Positions 34,249-42,901 of a stretch of DNA of 64,000 nt are shown piece after piece (the stretch's first letter is position 1; each line of letters starts with the position of its first letter). The notes beneath the pieces were generated by a model. The model was given only the letters and a program-made list of their open reading frames with translations. It was not told the DNA's origin and did no database searches. Position numbers and translations under genes: made by a program. The stretch is taken from assembly GCF_006094695.1 (NCBI RefSeq), contig NZ_CP035103.1, positions 620,001-684,000 on the forward strand, read 5' to 3'. Source of the DNA: Kocuria rosea. GTDB lineage: Bacteria; Actinomycetota; Actinomycetes; Actinomycetales; Micrococcaceae.

Positions 34249-35385
34249 GTGGGCGGGCAGCAGCCGCCCGCCCTCGTCACGGTGACCGCCGGTGACGGAG
34301 GGCGCGCCGCCTCGGGCCGCCGCCGCCGGGGATGGCCGCTGGTGCTGACCGCGCTGGCGCTACTGGCCGCCCTGACGGTCGCCGCCACCGCGCTGCGCGA
34401 CAACGGGACGCTCGCGGCCTGGGAGGCGGACGCGGTCGAGACCTCGGACGCCGCCGAGCTGCGGCTGGGCTACTTCGGCAACCTCACGCACGGCCCCGCC
34501 CTCGTCGGACTGGAGAACGACTACTTCGCCCAGGAGCTGGGGGACACCGCGCTGTCCGCGCAGGTCTTCAACAGCGGCCCCACAGCGGTGGAGGCCATGA
34601 ACGCCGGGTCGATCGACGCCGCGTTCGTGGGCCCCAACCCGGCGATCAACTCCTTCGTCCGCTCCCAGGGCCGCTCGCTGGCCGTGGTCGCGGGCGCCGC
34701 CTCCGGCGGCGCGCAGTTCGTGGTGCGCCCCGCCGTCACGGGCCCGGAGGACCTGGCCGGGCGCACCGTGGCGAGTCCCGAGTTCGGCGGCACCCAGGAC
34801 GTGGCCCTGCGCACCTGGCTCGCCGAGCAGGAGTACGACGCCGACGGCGAGGGGGACCGCGCCGTGGCGATCACGCCCATGGCCAACGGCCAGACCATCT
34901 CGATGCTCCGGCAGGGCCGCGTGGACGGCGCCTGGCTGCCCCAGCCCTGGGCCACCCGTGCCGTCCAGGACGGCGCCCGGGTCCTCGTGGACGAGCGGGA
35001 CCTCTGGGCGGACGGGCGCTATCCCACGACCGTCCTGGTGGTGCGCAAGGACTACCTCGAGCGCCACCCGGAGACCGTCGAGGAGCTCGTGCGCGGTCTG
35101 CAGCGGTCCGTGGACTGGCTGCACGAGCACGAGGCGGAGCCCGAGCTGCTGGCCTCCACCCTGAACGAGGGCCTGGAGAGCGCGCAGACCGAGACGCTGC
35201 CCGAGGCGACGGTCGCGGGTGCGCTCGAGGCCGTCGAGTGGACCACCGACCCCCTCGCGGACACCTACCCGCAGCTGCTCGCCGACGGCGTGGCGGCGGG
35301 GACCACGGAGGAGGCCCCGCTCGAGGGGCTCGTGGACACCACGGTCCTGGACCGGGTCCGCGCCGGCTCGGAGGGGGGCGCATGA
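34249..35385 (+). CDS. ABC transporter substrate-binding protein (SsuA/NrtT-TauT type)
   Basis: 378 residues. An N-terminal hydrophobic segment (residues about 26-46, GWPLVLTALALLAALTVAATAL) serves as signal or anchor; there is no lipobox Cys. The periplasmic-type domain has LRLGYFGNLTHGPALVGLENDYFAQEL (cut), AGSIDAAFVGPNPAINSFV and RTVASPEFGGTQDVALRTWL, typical of sulfonate/taurine/nitrate binders. Within the sulfate assimilation operon it likely binds an organosulfonate or sulfate ester. GTG at 34249 begins 1 bp after the cysN stop. Confidence 0.88.
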   Translation: MGGQQPPALVTVTAGDGGRAASGRRRRGWPLVLTALALLAALTVAATALRDNGTLAAWEADAVETSDAAELRLGYFGNLTHGPALVGLENDYFAQELGDTALSAQVFNSGPTAVEAMNAGSIDAAFVGPNPAINSFVRSQGRSLAVVAGAASGGAQFVVRPAVTGPEDLAGRTVASPEFGGTQDVALRTWLAEQEYDADGEGDRAVAITPMANGQTISMLRQGRVDGAWLPQPWATRAVQDGARVLVDERDLWADGRYPTTVLVVRKDYLERHPETVEELVRGLQRSVDWLHEHEAEPELLASTLNEGLESAQTETLPEATVAGALEAVEWTTDPLADTYPQLLADGVAAGTTEEAPLEGLVDTTVLDRVRAGSEGGA

Positions 35386-36155
35386 GCACCACCACCGCGA
35401 TCCGGCTCCGCGGCCTCGGCAAGAGCTTCGCCCCCGAGGACGGCCCCGTCCTGCAGGACGTGGACCTCGACGTCGAGCGCGGGCAGTTCGTCGCGCTGCT
35501 CGGCGCCTCCGGCTGCGGGAAGTCCACCCTGCTGAACATCGTCGCGGGCCTCGAGGAGCCGACGGAGGGCTCCGTGACGGTCCCCGCGGAGGGCGCGGCC
35601 CTGATGTTCCAGGACGCCGCGCTGTTCCCCTGGCTCACGGCGCGGCGCAACGTCGAGCTGGCCCTCGAGCTGCGCGGGGTCCCCACCGCCCGGCGGCGGG
35701 ACCAGGCCGGGGAGCTGCTCGAGCTGGTCCGGCTGCCGCACGCGGCGGACAAGCGCCCGCACGAGCTCTCCGGGGGGATGCGCCAGCGGGTGGCCCTGGC
35801 CCGGGCCCTGGCCCAGGACCGGGAGGTCCTGCTCATGGACGAGCCGTTCTCCGCGCTCGACGCCATCACCCGGGACCTGCTGCACGAGGAGCTGCTGCGC
35901 GTCTGGCGCACCACCGGCCGGACGATCGTGTTCATCACGCACAACGTCGCCGAGGCCGTGCGGCTGGGCCAGCGGGTGCTGCTGATGTCCTCCCGCCCCG
36001 GTCAGGTGGTCCAGGAGTGGGACACCCGCCCGTGGAAGGACCCCGAGTCCTACGGCTTCGAGGGCAGCGCGCAGTCGCTCGACGACACCCTCGGCGAGCT
36101 GACCCGCACCATCACCGCACGTCTGCGCGAGGAGATCAGCCGCCATGCGAAATGA
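35382..36155 (+). CDS. ABC transporter ATP-binding protein (SsuB-like)
   Basis: 257 residues. Walker A GASGCGKST at 41-49, Q-loop FQDAALFPWL, signature LSGGMRQR, Walker B VLLMDEP with D-loop SALD, and H-loop THNVAEA. The FPWLTARRNVELAL stretch after the Q-loop is characteristic of the nitrate/sulfonate/taurine subfamily. ATG overlaps the stop of the binding-protein gene, and its own 3' end overlaps the permease gene by 11 bp. Confidence 0.93.
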   Translation: MSTTTAIRLRGLGKSFAPEDGPVLQDVDLDVERGQFVALLGASGCGKSTLLNIVAGLEEPTEGSVTVPAEGAALMFQDAALFPWLTARRNVELALELRGVPTARRRDQAGELLELVRLPHAADKRPHELSGGMRQRVALARALAQDREVLLMDEPFSALDAITRDLLHEELLRVWRTTGRTIVFITHNVAEAVRLGQRVLLMSSRPGQVVQEWDTRPWKDPESYGFEGSAQSLDDTLGELTRTITARLREEISRHAK

Positions 36156-37128
36156 CACCGCCCTGTCCGGCGTCCCGGCCGCGCCGCCGGTGGCGCCCGC
36201 GCCCCCGGCACCCCGCCGCGGCGCGGAACGGGCCGTCCCCGGACCCGCCCCGGACCGGTCCGGCGACCCGGCCGGGACCGGTGAGGAGCTCGCCGGACTC
36301 GACGCGCTGCAGACCGAGCGCACCCGGAAGACCTCGGTGGGCGAAGTGCTGCGCACCAAGGTCGCCCCGCCCCTGGTCGCCCTGGTGGCCGGCCTGCTGC
36401 TGTGGCAGCTGCTCGTCGCGCTCCTGGGCACCCGCCCCGACGTCGTGCCCGGCCCGCTGGACGTCGCGCGGCAGTTCGGCGCGCTGGTCGGCGACGGCAC
36501 CGTGCTGGGCGCCCTGGGAACGAGCCTGTGGCGGGGGATCAGCGGCTTCCTGGTGGCGGCGGCGGTCGCCACGCCGCTGGGGCTGCTCATCGCCCAGTGG
36601 CGAGGGCTGCGCGACGCCGTGGGCCCGATCATCTCCGGGCTCCAGGTGCTGCCCTCGATCGCCTGGGTGCCCGCCGCGATCATCTGGTTCGGCCTGTCCG
36701 ACGCCACGGTGTACTTCGTGGTGCTCATGGGCGCCATCCCCTCCATCATCAACGGCATGCTCGCGGGCGTGGACCAGATCCCGCCGCAGCTGCGCCGCGC
36801 CGGGCACGTGCTCGGCGCCCGGGGGTGGACCATGGCCAGCAAGGTCGTGCTCCCCGCCGCCCTGCCCGGGTACCTCGCCGGGCTCAAGCAGGGGTGGGCC
36901 TTCTCCTGGCGCTCGCTCATGGGCGCCGAGCTCATCGCGATCGGCGGCTCCATCGGGTTCGGCCTCGGCTCCCTGCTGGAGCAGGGCCGGACGGTCTCCA
37001 ACATGGCGGTGGTGATGGTCGCCGTGCTGTCCATCCTCGTCGTGGGCATCCTCGTGGAGCTGCTGTTCTTCAACCCCGTGGAACGGCGCCTGCTGCGCGG
37101 GCGAGGGCTGCTCGGCCACCGCTCGTGA
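36145..37128 (+). CDS. ABC transporter permease (SsuC-like)
   Basis: 327 residues. A Pro/Ala-rich cytoplasmic tail of about 70 residues precedes six hydrophobic helices. The EAA-type loop is AGHVLGARGWTMASKVVLPAALPGYLAGLKQG (read in parts), and the DUF/BPD_transp_1 core contains LQVLPSIAWVPAAIIWFGLS, a hallmark of SsuC/TauC/NrtB permeases. Together with the two preceding genes it forms a complete importer as the last gene of the sulfur operon. Confidence 0.93.
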   Translation: MRNDTALSGVPAAPPVAPAPPAPRRGAERAVPGPAPDRSGDPAGTGEELAGLDALQTERTRKTSVGEVLRTKVAPPLVALVAGLLLWQLLVALLGTRPDVVPGPLDVARQFGALVGDGTVLGALGTSLWRGISGFLVAAAVATPLGLLIAQWRGLRDAVGPIISGLQVLPSIAWVPAAIIWFGLSDATVYFVVLMGAIPSIINGMLAGVDQIPPQLRRAGHVLGARGWTMASKVVLPAALPGYLAGLKQGWAFSWRSLMGAELIAIGGSIGFGLGSLLEQGRTVSNMAVVMVAVLSILVVGILVELLFFNPVERRLLRGRGLLGHRS

Positions 37129-37227
37129 GCCTCCGCACCCAGGAGATTCTGCGCCGGATTCACTACCCTTGTACCCGGTCTACGATGCGCGCGGCGGACG
37201 CCGTGCGCGCAATCGAAAGGAAGCCAC

Positions 37228-38655
37228 GTGGCTGACACCACCACCCGCCCCCTGCGCGTCGCCATCATCGGCGCCGGTCCGGCCGGCATCTACGCCGCGG
37301 ACATGCTCACCAAGTCCGAGCCCGTGAAGAACGGGGAGCTCGAGGTCAGCATCGACCTGTTCGACCGCTACCCGACCCCGTTCGGCCTCATCCGCTACGG
37401 CGTGGCCCCCGACCACCCCCGGATCAAGGGCATCATCACCGCGCTGCGCGCCATCCTGGGGCGCGGTGACATCCGCTTCTTCGGCAACGTGGAGTTCGGC
37501 CGGGACCTGACCCTCGCCGACTTCGGTGCCCACTACGACGCCGTGATCTTCGCCACCGGAGCCGTCTACGACGCCCCGCTGAACATCCCCGGCAACGACC
37601 TCCGGGGCGTGCACGGGGCCGCCGAGTTCGTGGCCTGGTACGACGGCCACCCGGACTTCCCGCGCACCTGGCCGCTCGAGGCCCGCGAGATCGCGGTCAT
37701 CGGCAACGGCAACGTGGCCCTCGACGTCGCCCGCGTGCTGTCCAAGCACGCCGACGACATGCTCCTCACCGAGATCCCCGGCAACGTCTACCAGGGGCTC
37801 AAGGCGTCCCCGGTCACGGACGTGCACATCTTCGGCCGCCGCGGCCCCGCCCAGGTGAAGTTCACCCCCCTCGAGCTGCGCGAGCTCGCCAAGTCGCGGG
37901 ACGTCGACATCGTCGTCTACGACGAGGACTTCCAGTACGACGAGGGCTCCGAGCTGGCGATCGCCGAGAACAACCAGGTCAAGGTCATGGTCAAGACCCT
38001 CGAGAAGTGGCGGGCCGACGACTCCCCGAAGACCGCCTCCCGGCGGCTGCACCTGCACTTCCTGCAGAGTCCCCGCGAGGTGCTGGGGGAGGACGGCCGG
38101 GTCACGGGGCTGCGCATGGAGCGGACGCGCCTCAACGGCGACGGCTCCGTGTCCGGGACCGGCGAGTACGTCGACTACCCGGTGCAGGCCGTCTACCACG
38201 CGGTGGGCTACCTCGGCTCCCGCCTGCCCGAGCTGCCGTTCGACGACGGCCGCGGCGTGATCCCCAACGCCGAGGGCCGCGTGCTGGCCGAGGACGGGAC
38301 CGTGCTGCACGGCCTCTACGCGACCGGGTGGATCAAGCGCGGTCCGGTCGGGCTGATCGGCGCCACCAAGTCCGACGCCCTCGAGACGGTCACCCACCTC
38401 CTGGAGGACCGCGCCGTGCTGCCGGGCGCCACCCGCCCGGACCCCGCGTCCGTCAACGACGTGCTCGAGGCCCGCGGCGTCGAGTACACCACCTGGGAGG
38501 GATGGCTGGCCCTCGACGAGTACGAGCAGGGCCTCGGCCAGTCCTCGCACGACGCCGAGGGCAACCCGCGCGAGCGCGTCAAGGTGGTCGAGCGCGAGGA
38601 GATGGTCAGCGTCTCCCGCGAGGGTGTGGCGGAGCCGGTCTCCTCGCCCGTCTGA
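37228..38655 (+). CDS. fprA: Ferredoxin/flavodoxin-NADP+ reductase, FprA type
   Basis: 475 residues, adrenodoxin-reductase-like. FAD site IIGAGPAGIYAAD at the start, then PFGLIRYGVAPDHPRIKGI, NADP site VIGNGNVALDVARVL, the RRGPAQVKFTPLELREL block and GWIKRGPVGLIGATKSDA near the end. It exchanges electrons between NADPH and ferredoxin. GTG at 37228 follows AAAGGAAG at 5 nt. It has its own promoter region (99 bp, TACGAT at 37181 as a possible -10), but its position right after the ferredoxin-dependent sulfite reductase operon suggests a supporting role. Confidence 0.95.
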   Translation: MADTTTRPLRVAIIGAGPAGIYAADMLTKSEPVKNGELEVSIDLFDRYPTPFGLIRYGVAPDHPRIKGIITALRAILGRGDIRFFGNVEFGRDLTLADFGAHYDAVIFATGAVYDAPLNIPGNDLRGVHGAAEFVAWYDGHPDFPRTWPLEAREIAVIGNGNVALDVARVLSKHADDMLLTEIPGNVYQGLKASPVTDVHIFGRRGPAQVKFTPLELRELAKSRDVDIVVYDEDFQYDEGSELAIAENNQVKVMVKTLEKWRADDSPKTASRRLHLHFLQSPREVLGEDGRVTGLRMERTRLNGDGSVSGTGEYVDYPVQAVYHAVGYLGSRLPELPFDDGRGVIPNAEGRVLAEDGTVLHGLYATGWIKRGPVGLIGATKSDALETVTHLLEDRAVLPGATRPDPASVNDVLEARGVEYTTWEGWLALDEYEQGLGQSSHDAEGNPRERVKVVEREEMVSVSREGVAEPVSSPV

Positions 38656-38692
38656 GCCACAGCACCGCACCGCGGCACCGCGCCGCCGTGCC

Positions 38693-38728
38693 GCGAGGGG
38701 CCGCGTCCTGCCGGACGCGGCCCCTCGC
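38693..38728. terminator. Bidirectional terminator between fprA and the lactone oxidase
   Basis: GCGAGGGGCCGCGTCC (38693-38708) pairs perfectly with 38713-38728 around TGCC. It starts 38 bp after the fprA stop and ends 34 bp before the opposing stop codon, the expected place for a shared terminator. Confidence 0.8.
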
Positions 38729-38762
38729 GCCGCCGGATCCCTCGCGCCGCCGGACTCCGGGC

Positions 38763-40124
38763 CTACAGGCCCAGCAGCCCGCGGACGTGGTCGTTGAGGA
38801 ACACCCCGTCCGGGTCCACGGACGCCCGGGCGTCGAGGAAGTCCTGGAACCGCGGGTACACGGAGCGCAGGTACTCGGCGTCCTGCGTGTGCACGGTGCC
38901 CCAGTGGGGGCGGCCGCCGTGGGCCACGAAGATCTCCTCGGCCGCGGCGAACACCTTCGGGTCGTACCGGCGCCAGTACTGCCGCAGCGCGATCCAGCCG
39001 GTCTCCCGGCCGTGGGCGGGGGCGAGCCAGGCGTCCTCGGCCGCGGCGCAGCGCACGTCCACCGGGAGCGAGAACGAGTAGTCGCGCCGCTCGATGAGCG
39101 TCTGCAGCTCCCGGAAGGCCACGACGAGCTCCTCGACCGGCAGGGCGTACTCGGAGGAGACGAACCGGGTCCGGCGCGGCACGGTGAACACCCGGAAGGA
39201 CAGGTCGCTGTACTGCCGCGGGCTGTTCGTGAGGGCGTCGAGCCGGTTGAGCCCCGGCGTGGAGCGCGGCAGGGCCGTGGCCAGCTGGTTGAGCCCCGCG
39301 GTGAGGGTGTTGCGCAGCAGGGCGTCGTCGAGCCGGCGCACGGTGCGGGCCACGGGGGAGCCGGGCCGGGTGTAGGAGTCCGGGAGCTTGTGCAGGCGCG
39401 TGAGGATCCGGGTCTGGGCGGTGGCGGTGCCCGGCGTCCAGAAGAACTCGAAGTGGTCGGCCCCGGCCATCCGGCTGCCCAGGGTGTCCACGAGCTGGCC
39501 GAGGGGCTCCTTGAGCTCCGCCGCGTGCAGCCGGAACGTCGGCTCGCACACCAGGGTGACGCTCGCGAGGACCCCCATGGCGCCCAGGCCCACGCGCGCG
39601 GCCTGGAACAGCTCGGGGCGCTGCTCGGCGGAGCACTCCACCAGCTCGCCGTCGGCCGTGACCAGGCTCAGGGCCACCACCTGCTGGGAGAGGGAGCCGA
39701 AGGCCAAGCCGGTCCCGTGGGTGCCGGTCGAGACGGCGCCGGCGACCGTCTGCCAGTCGCTGTCCGGCAGGTTGGTCACGGCCAGCCCGTGGGCGTCCAG
39801 CTCCTGGTTCAGGTCACGGATCGTGGTGCCCGCGAGGACCGTGACCCGCTGGTTCTCCCGGTCGACGGCCGGCAGCCCGGACAGCCCGGAGAGGTCGACC
39901 ATGACGTCGGGGGCCAGGGGCAGGGCCGAGAAGCTGCACCCGGAGCCCACCGCGCGCACGCCCAGTCCGCGGCGCACGGCGGCGGCGACGCCCTCCGCGA
40001 GCTCCGGGACGGAGGTGGGGCGCAGCACGTGCCGGGGGGTGACGGAGTGCGTCCTGCCCCACGTGGCCCACTCTCTCGTCCCGGTCTCGCCGGGCAGGGC
40101 GTCGGGCAGCGAGACCTCGCTCAT
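38763..40124 (-). CDS. FAD-linked sugar-1,4-lactone oxidase (D-arabinono-1,4-lactone oxidase family)
   Basis: 453 residues. The N-terminal FAD_binding_4 domain has VLRPTSVPELAEGV and RAVGSGCSFSALP; the usual histidyl-FAD site is not obvious and GSGCSF takes the place of GxGHS, so FAD may be bound non-covalently or through Cys. TGTHGTGLAFGSLSQQVV follows. The C-terminal ALO domain contains HGGRPHWGTVHTQDAEYL, matching the HWGK-like active-site region. It oxidises aldono-lactones or related alcohols with oxygen. Divergent from the universal stress protein gene across 180 bp. Confidence 0.85.
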   Translation of the reverse strand: MSEVSLPDALPGETGTREWATWGRTHSVTPRHVLRPTSVPELAEGVAAAVRRGLGVRAVGSGCSFSALPLAPDVMVDLSGLSGLPAVDRENQRVTVLAGTTIRDLNQELDAHGLAVTNLPDSDWQTVAGAVSTGTHGTGLAFGSLSQQVVALSLVTADGELVECSAEQRPELFQAARVGLGAMGVLASVTLVCEPTFRLHAAELKEPLGQLVDTLGSRMAGADHFEFFWTPGTATAQTRILTRLHKLPDSYTRPGSPVARTVRRLDDALLRNTLTAGLNQLATALPRSTPGLNRLDALTNSPRQYSDLSFRVFTVPRRTRFVSSEYALPVEELVVAFRELQTLIERRDYSFSLPVDVRCAAAEDAWLAPAHGRETGWIALRQYWRRYDPKVFAAAEEIFVAHGGRPHWGTVHTQDAEYLRSVYPRFQDFLDARASVDPDGVFLNDHVRGLLGL

Positions 40125-40304
40125 CGGCGGGACCGTCCTTCCTCGCAGGCAGGTGCACAGTGCGCCCTCATCATGTCATCCCGAGGGCGCTCCGGCGCCC
40201 TCGACGACCCCGTCCTGCGGCCCCGCCGCGCGTACCATCGGAGGCGAAGCCCGCGGCGGGATCCGGAGCACCGCGGACCGAGGACGCGCACAGGAGGCAG
40301 CACC

Positions 40305-41384
40305 ATGACCGACCACCCGTCCCCGGACCGGGAGCGCGAGGAGCCCCACGAGACCACGCTGGGCGAGGAGGCGGTGCGCGACCGCGTCCCCTCGGGCGGC
40401 GGGCAGAGCCGGTCCCTCGACGCCACGGGGGAGATCGTCGTGGGCATCGACGGCTCCGAGCAGAGCCTCGGGGCGCTGCGGTGGGCGGCCCGGGAGGCCC
40501 GCCGCCGCGGTCGTCCGGTGCGGCTGGTCACCGCGTACAGCCTGCCCGTGTTCTCCGGCTCTGGGTTCGACACCGGCTACGCCACCGTGGACGAGGCCGC
40601 CCTCACCCAGGGCGTCGAGGAGCTGCTGAACCACGCGGCGGACCAGGTCCGTGACGTGGGGGTCGAGCTGCGGGCGACCGTCGAGACCGGGGACCCCTCC
40701 GGGGCCCTGCTCGAGCTGAGCCGCACGGCGGAGCTGCTGGTCCTCGGCTCCCGCGGCCGGGGCGGTCTGCTGGGCCGGCTGCTCGGCACGGTCTCCACGG
40801 CGGTGCCGGCGCACTCGAAGTGCCCCACGGGCGTGGTCCCCCTGCCGTGGGCGCAGCAGCACCTGGGCGCGGAGGAGCTCACGAGCACCCGGGCCCTCGT
40901 GGACCGCGTGGTCGTCGGCTCGGACGGCTCCACCCAGGCCCGGGCGGCCATGCTCTACGCCGCGGAGGAGGCGCGCCTGCTCGGCGTGCCCCTGACGGTG
41001 CTGTGCGCGCTCCCGCCCGTGAGCGGGGCGCTCGCGTGGATGCCCACGGCGGTGGACTTCGAGGTGATGTACGACGACGTCGCGCGGGCGCTCAACGGCG
41101 GCGTCGCCTGGCTCGAGAGCTGGTTCCCCGACCTGCAGATCGGCTCGGAGCTCGCGGACGGCGCGCCGGTGCAGGTGCTGGTCGAGCAGACCCGGCGCAA
41201 CGGGCTCGTGGTGATGGGCACGCGCGGCCGGGGCGGCTTCGCGGGGATGCTCCTGGGCTCCACCTCGCAGGGCGTGCTGCACAACGCCGCGGGACCCGTG
41301 CTGATCGTCCCGGACCGCTACGACGAGCGGATCGAGACCCGCAAGGACTTCGACTCCGACGACATCCGCCCCTGGGACGCCTGA
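40305..41384 (+). CDS. Universal stress protein, tandem UspA domains
   Basis: 359 residues with two Usp domains (about 45-185 and 205-345) after a charged 40-residue leader. Each has the Asp-start strand (IVVGIDGSEQS, VVVGSDGSTQA) and the ATP-binding Gly cluster (GSRGRGGLLGRLLGTVS and GTRGRGGFAGMLLGSTS), so both should bind ATP. Such double Usps are typical of mycobacteria and relatives and are often induced by hypoxia or starvation. AGGAGG precedes the ATG. Converges on the zincin gene. Confidence 0.94.
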   Translation: MTDHPSPDREREEPHETTLGEEAVRDRVPSGGGQSRSLDATGEIVVGIDGSEQSLGALRWAAREARRRGRPVRLVTAYSLPVFSGSGFDTGYATVDEAALTQGVEELLNHAADQVRDVGVELRATVETGDPSGALLELSRTAELLVLGSRGRGGLLGRLLGTVSTAVPAHSKCPTGVVPLPWAQQHLGAEELTSTRALVDRVVVGSDGSTQARAAMLYAAEEARLLGVPLTVLCALPPVSGALAWMPTAVDFEVMYDDVARALNGGVAWLESWFPDLQIGSELADGAPVQVLVEQTRRNGLVVMGTRGRGGFAGMLLGSTSQGVLHNAAGPVLIVPDRYDERIETRKDFDSDDIRPWDA

Positions 41385-41397
41385 GCGGGCCGGCTCA
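41382..41397. terminator. Mini hairpin containing both convergent stop codons
   Basis: TGAGC (41382-41386) pairs with GCTCA (41393-41397) around GGGCCG; the two stems are the stop codons of the Usp and metallopeptidase genes plus two bases. Confidence 0.4.
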
Positions 41398-41739
41398 GCC
41401 CCACCCCAGTTCGTGCAGGCGCTCGTCGTCGATGCCGAAGTGGTGGGCGACCTCGTGGATGACGGTCACCGTGATCTCCTCCACGAGCTCCTCGCGCTCC
41501 GCGCACATGCGCTGCAGCGGACCCCGGTAGACGAAGATCCGGTCCGGCAGGGAGCCGGCACCCCACCCGCCGTCCCGGGCGGTCAGGGGCACGCCCTCGT
41601 AGAGGCCGAGCAGCCCGGGGGAGTGCTCCGGCGGCTCCTCCTCGACCAGGATCACCACGTTGTCCATCGCCCGGAACAGCGCGTCCGGGATCAGGTCGAT
41701 GGCGTCGTCGACGGCGCCGTCGAACTCCTCGCGGGTCAT
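41395..41739 (-). CDS. Zincin-like metallopeptidase family protein (PF06262 type)
   Basis: 114 residues, the usual size. HEVAHHFGIDDERL near the C-terminus contains the HExxH motif plus the downstream Asp typical of minimal zincins. The N-terminus reads MTREEFDGAVDDAIDLIP. No signal peptide; a cytosolic role, substrate unknown. ATG at 41739 is used; GTG at 41748 would add three residues and sits too close to the GGGGA. tRNA-Glu lies upstream on the other strand. Confidence 0.9.
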   Translation of the reverse strand: MTREEFDGAVDDAIDLIPDALFRAMDNVVILVEEEPPEHSPGLLGLYEGVPLTARDGGWGAGSLPDRIFVYRGPLQRMCAEREELVEEITVTVIHEVAHHFGIDDERLHELGWG

Positions 41740-41808
41740 CTCGATCACGCTCCCCTTCCTACCCCACGAGCCCGGGCGCCGGCTGGGTCCCCGGGAGCGG
41801 GCCGGGAA

Positions 41809-41838
41809 TTGTGCGGGATCCGCGCGAGCCTCTAAGCT
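41809..41838 (+). promoter_or_regulatory. Probable tRNA-Glu promoter
   Basis: TTGTGC (41809-41814) and TAAGCT (41833-41838) with an 18-bp spacer; transcription would begin about 60 nt before the tRNA. Confidence 0.5.
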
Positions 41839-41904
41839 GTACTCGGTTTCTCCCGTGTCACGGTCCTCGGTCCCCGAGGTCGTGGTCGTCGACGCGGGTG
41901 TCCG

Positions 41905-41977
<73 letters not shown>

Positions 41978-42003
41978 CGCGATCAGAGGGTCCGCCCGCC
42001 GAT

Positions 42004-42034
42004 TTGCACAACCGGCGAGGAATGCTGGTAAGAT
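42004..42034 (+). promoter_or_regulatory. Probable tRNA-Asp promoter
   Basis: TTGCAC (42004-42009) and TAAGAT (42029-42034), spacer 19 bp, 23 bp before the tRNA. It suggests that the Asp and Phe tRNAs have a promoter separate from tRNA-Glu. Confidence 0.55.
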
Positions 42035-42056
42035 CAGTCCTCGTTGGAAACAGCAA

Positions 42057-42130
42057 GGCCCTGTAGCGCAGCTGGTTAGCGTGCCGCCCTGTCACGGCGG
42101 AGGTCGCGGGTTCAAGTCCCGTCAGGGTCG
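42057..42130 (+). tRNA. tRNA-Asp (GTC)
   Basis: 74 nt. Acceptor GGCCCTG pairs with CAGGGTC; anticodon loop CTGTCAC with GTC at 42091-42093 in a CCGCC/GGCGG stem; T-arm GGGTTCAAGTCCC. CCA not encoded. Confidence 0.96.
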
Positions 42131-42193
42131 CTCAGACGGCGTTCATCGAGTCGATGCGGCGCCGTCGCGGCATATCCGCTGCGGATGTGCCGG

Positions 42194-42266
42194 GGCTCTG
42201 TAGCTCAGTTGGTAGAGCGTACGACTGAAAATCGTAAGGTCACCGGATCGACGCCGGTCGGAGCCA
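42194..42266 (+). tRNA. tRNA-Phe (GAA)
   Basis: 73 nt. Acceptor GGCTCTG pairs with CGGAGCC (one T-G); anticodon stem TACGA/TCGTA encloses CTGAAAA with GAA at 42227-42229. The T-loop reads GGATCGACGCC rather than the usual TTCGA, a small deviation. A terminator follows directly. Confidence 0.94.
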
Positions 42267-42271
42267 CTGCG

Positions 42272-42310
42272 GAAACCGCCGGTCCCCTCGAGGGGCCGGC
42301 GGTTTCTTCG
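42272..42310 (+). terminator. Intrinsic terminator of the tRNA cluster
   Basis: GAAACCGCCGG (42272-42282) pairs with CCGGCGGTTTC (42296-42306); the inner CCCCTCGAGGGG extends the stem. TTCGT follows. This is the most classical terminator in the window. Confidence 0.85.
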
Positions 42311-42373
42311 TGCCGGGAGGTCCTGCCGCCCGCTGCCAGCGGACACGGAGGTTCGCTCCCTACCCTGGGAGCC

Positions 42374-42835
42374 GTGATCCGGTATCCCCGTCGCCCGAGC
42401 CCCCGCGGGGCAGCAGCGGCCGCGCTGACCGCCCTGAGCCTGCTGGCGCTCACTGGCTGCGGCGCCGGCCCGCAGTCCTCCGGGCTCGTCCTCGAGCCGA
42501 CCGCGGGCTCGCCCGCCCCGGTGCCGGCCGGGCCCACCGCGGAACCGGAGGCCTGCTTCGACGTGGCGAGTGCCTACACGGCGCTGACCCTCGTGCCGCT
42601 GTCCGGCGACGAGCCGGACCCCCACTTCCGCCCCCAGAGGGCGGCTGCCTCCGTGCGGGACCTCACCTCCCGGCTGCCCGCCGAGCTGCGCCCCGCGTTC
42701 GAGGACGCCGTGGCCGCCTTGGACGCCGCGGGCCCGTCCGTGCAGCCCGCCGAGCTGGCCGATCTGCAGCGGACGCTCGCGCCGGTCGGCGACTGGCTCC
42801 GCCGGGCGTGCGCGGAGCCCACCCCCTCGAACTGA
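42374..42835 (+). CDS. Small putative lipoprotein, function unknown
   Basis: 153 residues from GTG 42374 (GGGAG upstream). The N-terminus MIRYPRRPSPRGAAA (basic) is followed by a hydrophobic stretch and the lipobox LALTGC, with lipidated Cys29. The mature part has an Ala/Pro/Thr linker, then an Ala/Leu-rich helical domain with two Cys (PEACFD and RRACAE) that could form a disulfide. No family recognised. Probably anchored on the outside of the membrane. Confidence 0.7.
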   Translation: MIRYPRRPSPRGAAAAALTALSLLALTGCGAGPQSSGLVLEPTAGSPAPVPAGPTAEPEACFDVASAYTALTLVPLSGDEPDPHFRPQRAAASVRDLTSRLPAELRPAFEDAVAALDAAGPSVQPAELADLQRTLAPVGDWLRRACAEPTPSN

Positions 42836-42901
42836 TCAGCAGCCTGCCTGGACTGGGGGGCAGGTCGCCCGGCCCGGGTGGCCCCGACGGGAGGAGCCGA
42901 C

